Shown here: piece by piece, positions 36,971 through 39,264 of the stretch
Layout: the number at the start of each line of letters is the position of its first letter
How positions within the stretch are numbered: position 1 is the stretch's first letter
Assembly: GCA_900128565.1 (NCBI GenBank)
Contig: LT635937.1
Location: 1 to 39,264 of the forward strand
Length of the DNA stretch: 39,264 nt
Reading direction: 5' to 3'
From: Stramenopiles sp. TOSAG23-6
Lineage: Eukaryota; Sar
The notes under the pieces: model-generated
Told to the model about the DNA's origin: nothing
Seen by the model: the letters and a program-made list of their open reading frames with translations, nothing else
Databases searched by the model: none
Program-made: the position numbers and the translations under genes

Positions 36971-39264
36971 TTAAAGTACATTCAAAATAGCTATAATCAA
37001 TACGAGAGAAACCGAATGCATTTCAGCTCTGGGGGTAGAATCATTGTTATCAGTCAAAATAACGTCTACTGGTGATTCATCGGATGGTGGTTGTTCCGGT
37101 GGAGTCAAACTGTTTTTTACTGTAGACGGATCACTCACAGTTGTGTTCAATTCTCTCTCTAACGTTACTTTGTCCACATTTGTCTGTTTACTGAGAGCGG
37201 TAATAAAAGAAGTTTTCGAAAAAGATTTTTGAACGTCTGCCAATCCTTGGGCACTTGCAATACCGGATTTCTTGAAAAATAGGGCTGCTGCAGAGTGACC
37301 CTTGGATAAAGAGGCAACAGTAACGGCATCTGTAACAGAAGTATCTGCTCCATTGCTTGCAGAAACTCTAATAATTTCTGTTGGTAATTTTGTGGCTAAA
37401 ATATCTTGTGAAATTTGTGGTTGATTCTGTGCGTATTTAGTAGCTTCAGTTTGTATTATTGGATCAGTTGATTGTACAACATATTCGCGTACAAATTTAT
37501 CAGTGGCACCCGATGCTAAGCGACGCACATTTCCTGTAGTTGAAGAAACAGCGAAAATCTTACAGACGTTTCCTGCATTATTCCCACACATCAATGTAAT
37601 CAATGCTGCCACAATTGCAGATTCTTCTTTGCTACAATCTGCTCTCTTACAATTCACATTCAAATAAATGTAATCAGATTTCGTTACGTTTACTGTAACC
37701 TCACTTGCAGACATTCCACTTGCTTCAAGTGCTGCTGATGACAATACTTTCGCTGGATTTGGTAAGGATAAAATTTCTTTCAAGTTACCCAGTGGAAGCG
37801 TCATTTTTGCCACTACTTGAGTTATAACTGGTGCGGGTGTTTCGGGTACTTTCTCATCTGGTTTTTCTGTGTCTCCAAAGTTGGGTGTCATAGTTTTTTC
37901 GCATTGCAGAGTAGGTGCCTTTAACGTTCCATTGTCACAGGAGAAGTCCCCACTTGTATTAGTAACAGGGGTATATCCACTTTTGCATAATATCTTACAA
38001 GAACCACCGCTTTTCAGTTCTATCTCGCTTATGCAACTTTGGTCAAATATTGTATTCTCTGTAAATTTCTGTGGCAAACTACATGGCGATTTTACCTTCG
38101 ATTCACAATTGGTGCCTTCAAAACCATCCTTGCACTGACAAGTACAGTTTCCAATTAAACCACTTGCAGTTCCTTGATCTTTGACACATTTTTCTCCATT
38201 GCTTCCAACGAGACATTTCTGTGCAGTCTCACAGTGATCGCCTTCATAACCATCCATACATTTACAGGTACAATTTTTACCAGTACCTGCAGGCTCACCT
38301 TGGCCTTTAGTACAGGGATGATTATTTGGTCCTACTGTACATTTCTTTGCAGTCTGGCATTCATCGCCTTCAAATCCAGCTTCACAATCACATTTACAGT
38401 CCCCAGTGAAACCTGATACTTTACCCTGTCCTTCCACACATTGTTTACCGCGTTTGTTAGCAGTACACGCTGCAGCTGTTTGACAATTCAATCCTTCAAA
38501 TCCTGTTCCTTTACAATCACATGAACAATGTCCAATTAAACCAGTTGCAATTGAATTATTAAGACAGGCTTCACCATCTTTTCCAGTTGTACATTTCTTG
38601 GCAGTTTGGCAATGATCACCTTCATAACCATCATTACATTCACATCTACAGTCTCCAGTAAAACCAACTGGATTGCCCTGTCCTTGGACACACTGGGTGC
38701 CGTTTTTATTAGCAGTACACGCGGCAGCTGTTTGACAATACAATCCTTCGAATCCTGTTCCTTTACAATCACATGAACAATTTCCTGTTAGACCAGTTGC
38801 AATTGAATTATTAAGACAAGCTTTACCGTCCTTTCCAGTGGTACATTCCGAAAAATTTTCACACTCGTCTCCTTGAAATCCATCTTTACATTTACATGTA
38901 CAACTTCCAGTAACACCTATGGCTTCACCTTGATCTTTGACACATTCCTTTCCATTCTGACTAAGCAAGCATTTTTTTGCAATTTCACAAAGAAGGCCTT
39001 CATAACCATCGATACATTTACACCCACAATTTCCAGTCACACCAGTGACAACTGAATTGTTCAGACATGCTTTACCATCCTTTCCAGTTGTACATTTCTT
39101 TGCAGTCTGACATTCATCGCCTTCAAATCCAGCTTCACACTCACATTTACAGTCTCCAGTGAAACCTGATACTTTACCCTGTCCTTTTACGCATTGTTTA
39201 CCGCGTTTGTTAGCAGTACACGCGGCAGCTGTTTGACAATACAATCCTTCGAATCCTGTTCCTT
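36971..39264 (-). CDS. EGF-repeat surface protein, N-terminus outside the window
   Basis: The frame is open to the right edge, so the 5' end is missing; an apparent start near 39244 is only an internal TTG codon. About 764 residues are visible. The visible N-terminal part has nine tandem EGF-like units of about 42 residues (C-x8-C-x14-C-x-C-x-C-x(7-9)-C), ending near 38095. A sushi-like segment follows (SCKILCKSGYTPV ... LKAPTLQC). Then comes an SEA-like region of about 200 residues, preceded by a proline-rich linker (PDEKVPETPAP), and a Ser/Thr/Pro tail. The last 15 residues are hydrophobic (SVSLVLIIAILNVL), after a small-residue cleavage site, which fits a GPI anchor. Probably a cell-wall or membrane adhesin (inference). 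Confidence 0.8.
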   Translation of the reverse strand, partial: GTGFEGLYCQTAAACTANKRGKQCVKGQGKVSGFTGDCKCECEAGFEGDECQTAKKCTTGKDGKACLNNSVVTGVTGNCGCKCIDGYEGLLCEIAKKCLLSQNGKECVKDQGEAIGVTGSCTCKCKDGFQGDECENFSECTTGKDGKACLNNSIATGLTGNCSCDCKGTGFEGLYCQTAAACTANKNGTQCVQGQGNPVGFTGDCRCECNDGYEGDHCQTAKKCTTGKDGEACLNNSIATGLIGHCSCDCKGTGFEGLNCQTAAACTANKRGKQCVEGQGKVSGFTGDCKCDCEAGFEGDECQTAKKCTVGPNNHPCTKGQGEPAGTGKNCTCKCMDGYEGDHCETAQKCLVGSNGEKCVKDQGTASGLIGNCTCQCKDGFEGTNCESKVKSPCSLPQKFTENTIFDQSCISEIELKSGGSCKILCKSGYTPVTNTSGDFSCDNGTLKAPTLQCEKTMTPNFGDTEKPDEKVPETPAPVITQVVAKMTLPLGNLKEILSLPNPAKVLSSAALEASGMSASEVTVNVTKSDYIYLNVNCKRADCSKEESAIVAALITLMCGNNAGNVCKIFAVSSTTGNVRRLASGATDKFVREYVVQSTDPIIQTEATKYAQNQPQISQDILATKLPTEIIRVSASNGADTSVTDAVTVASLSKGHSAAALFFKKSGIASAQGLADVQKSFSKTSFITALSKQTNVDKVTLERELNTTVSDPSTVKNSLTPPEQPPSDESPVDVILTDNNDSTPRAEMHSVSLVLIIAILNVL
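38095..39264 (-). repeat. EGF unit array with higher-order repeat
   Basis: The units are not all alike. Alternating types A (TTGKDGxACLNNS) and B (TANKxGxQCVxGQG) form about 84-residue dimers, for example near 38470-38830. The A-B block at 38345-38510 is very close at the DNA level to 39097-39264, which indicates recent duplication or gene conversion. Confidence 0.8.

Noticed and set aside
1-39264. tRNA or rRNA genes
   Set aside because: No cloverleaf-like T-loop (GGTTCRANNCC) or conserved rRNA stretch was noticed by eye; a covariance-model scan would be decisive.

Overview
The window is nuclear DNA from a unicellular eukaryote. It carries widely spaced genes each with its own promoter, a Cdc20 mitotic activator, an NTF2 nuclear transport factor, a RING-CH membrane ubiquitin ligase, CCCH-zinc-finger DEAD-box helicases, a calmodulin-like EF-hand protein, and large secreted proteins built from LRR, kelch, IPT, sushi, WSC-like and EGF-like modules. 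Introns are rare and short. Two are inferred, of about 110 and 83 bp, with GT..AG ends; the second has a TCTAAC branch point. The AT-rich bases, scarce introns, plant-type LRRs and a degenerate radical-SAM protein of a kind I associate with microalgae suggest a marine protist, perhaps a stramenopile alga. That placement is an inference with low to moderate confidence.

Layout, left to right: a radical-SAM-like gene without cluster cysteines (-, 296-1071); a giant two-exon gene for a secreted protein of about 5191 residues (+, 1533-17191); a secreted LRR protein with a C-terminal caspase/CHAT-like domain (-, 17741-21589); a RING-CH E3 ligase (+, 22114-23163); NTF2 (-, 23486-23866); a CCCH + DEAD-box helicase (+, 24095-26977); an ornithine cyclodeaminase/mu-crystallin family protein (-, 27016-28065); a secreted glycosyltransferase-like protein (-, 28255-29997); a basic low-complexity protein (+, 30266-31804); Cdc20 (-, 32222-33724); a calmodulin-like protein (+, 34019-34468); a second helicase with a C-terminal CCCH finger and variant motifs II and III (-, 34571-36664); and an EGF-repeat surface protein that runs off the right edge (-, 36971-39264).

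Genes mostly alternate in strand, so divergent promoters alternate with tightly convergent 3' ends. The genes do not form one pathway. Two themes recur: housekeeping nuclear and RNA functions (Cdc20, NTF2, two helicases) and cell-surface or secreted mosaic proteins (giant protein, LRR-protease, GT-like protein, EGF repeats). The most unusual locus is the LRR-caspase-like gene. It lies between two near-identical direct repeats of about 90 bp, one of which is the 5' end and start codon of the RING-CH gene, which suggests that the cassette was inserted or the segment was rearranged.
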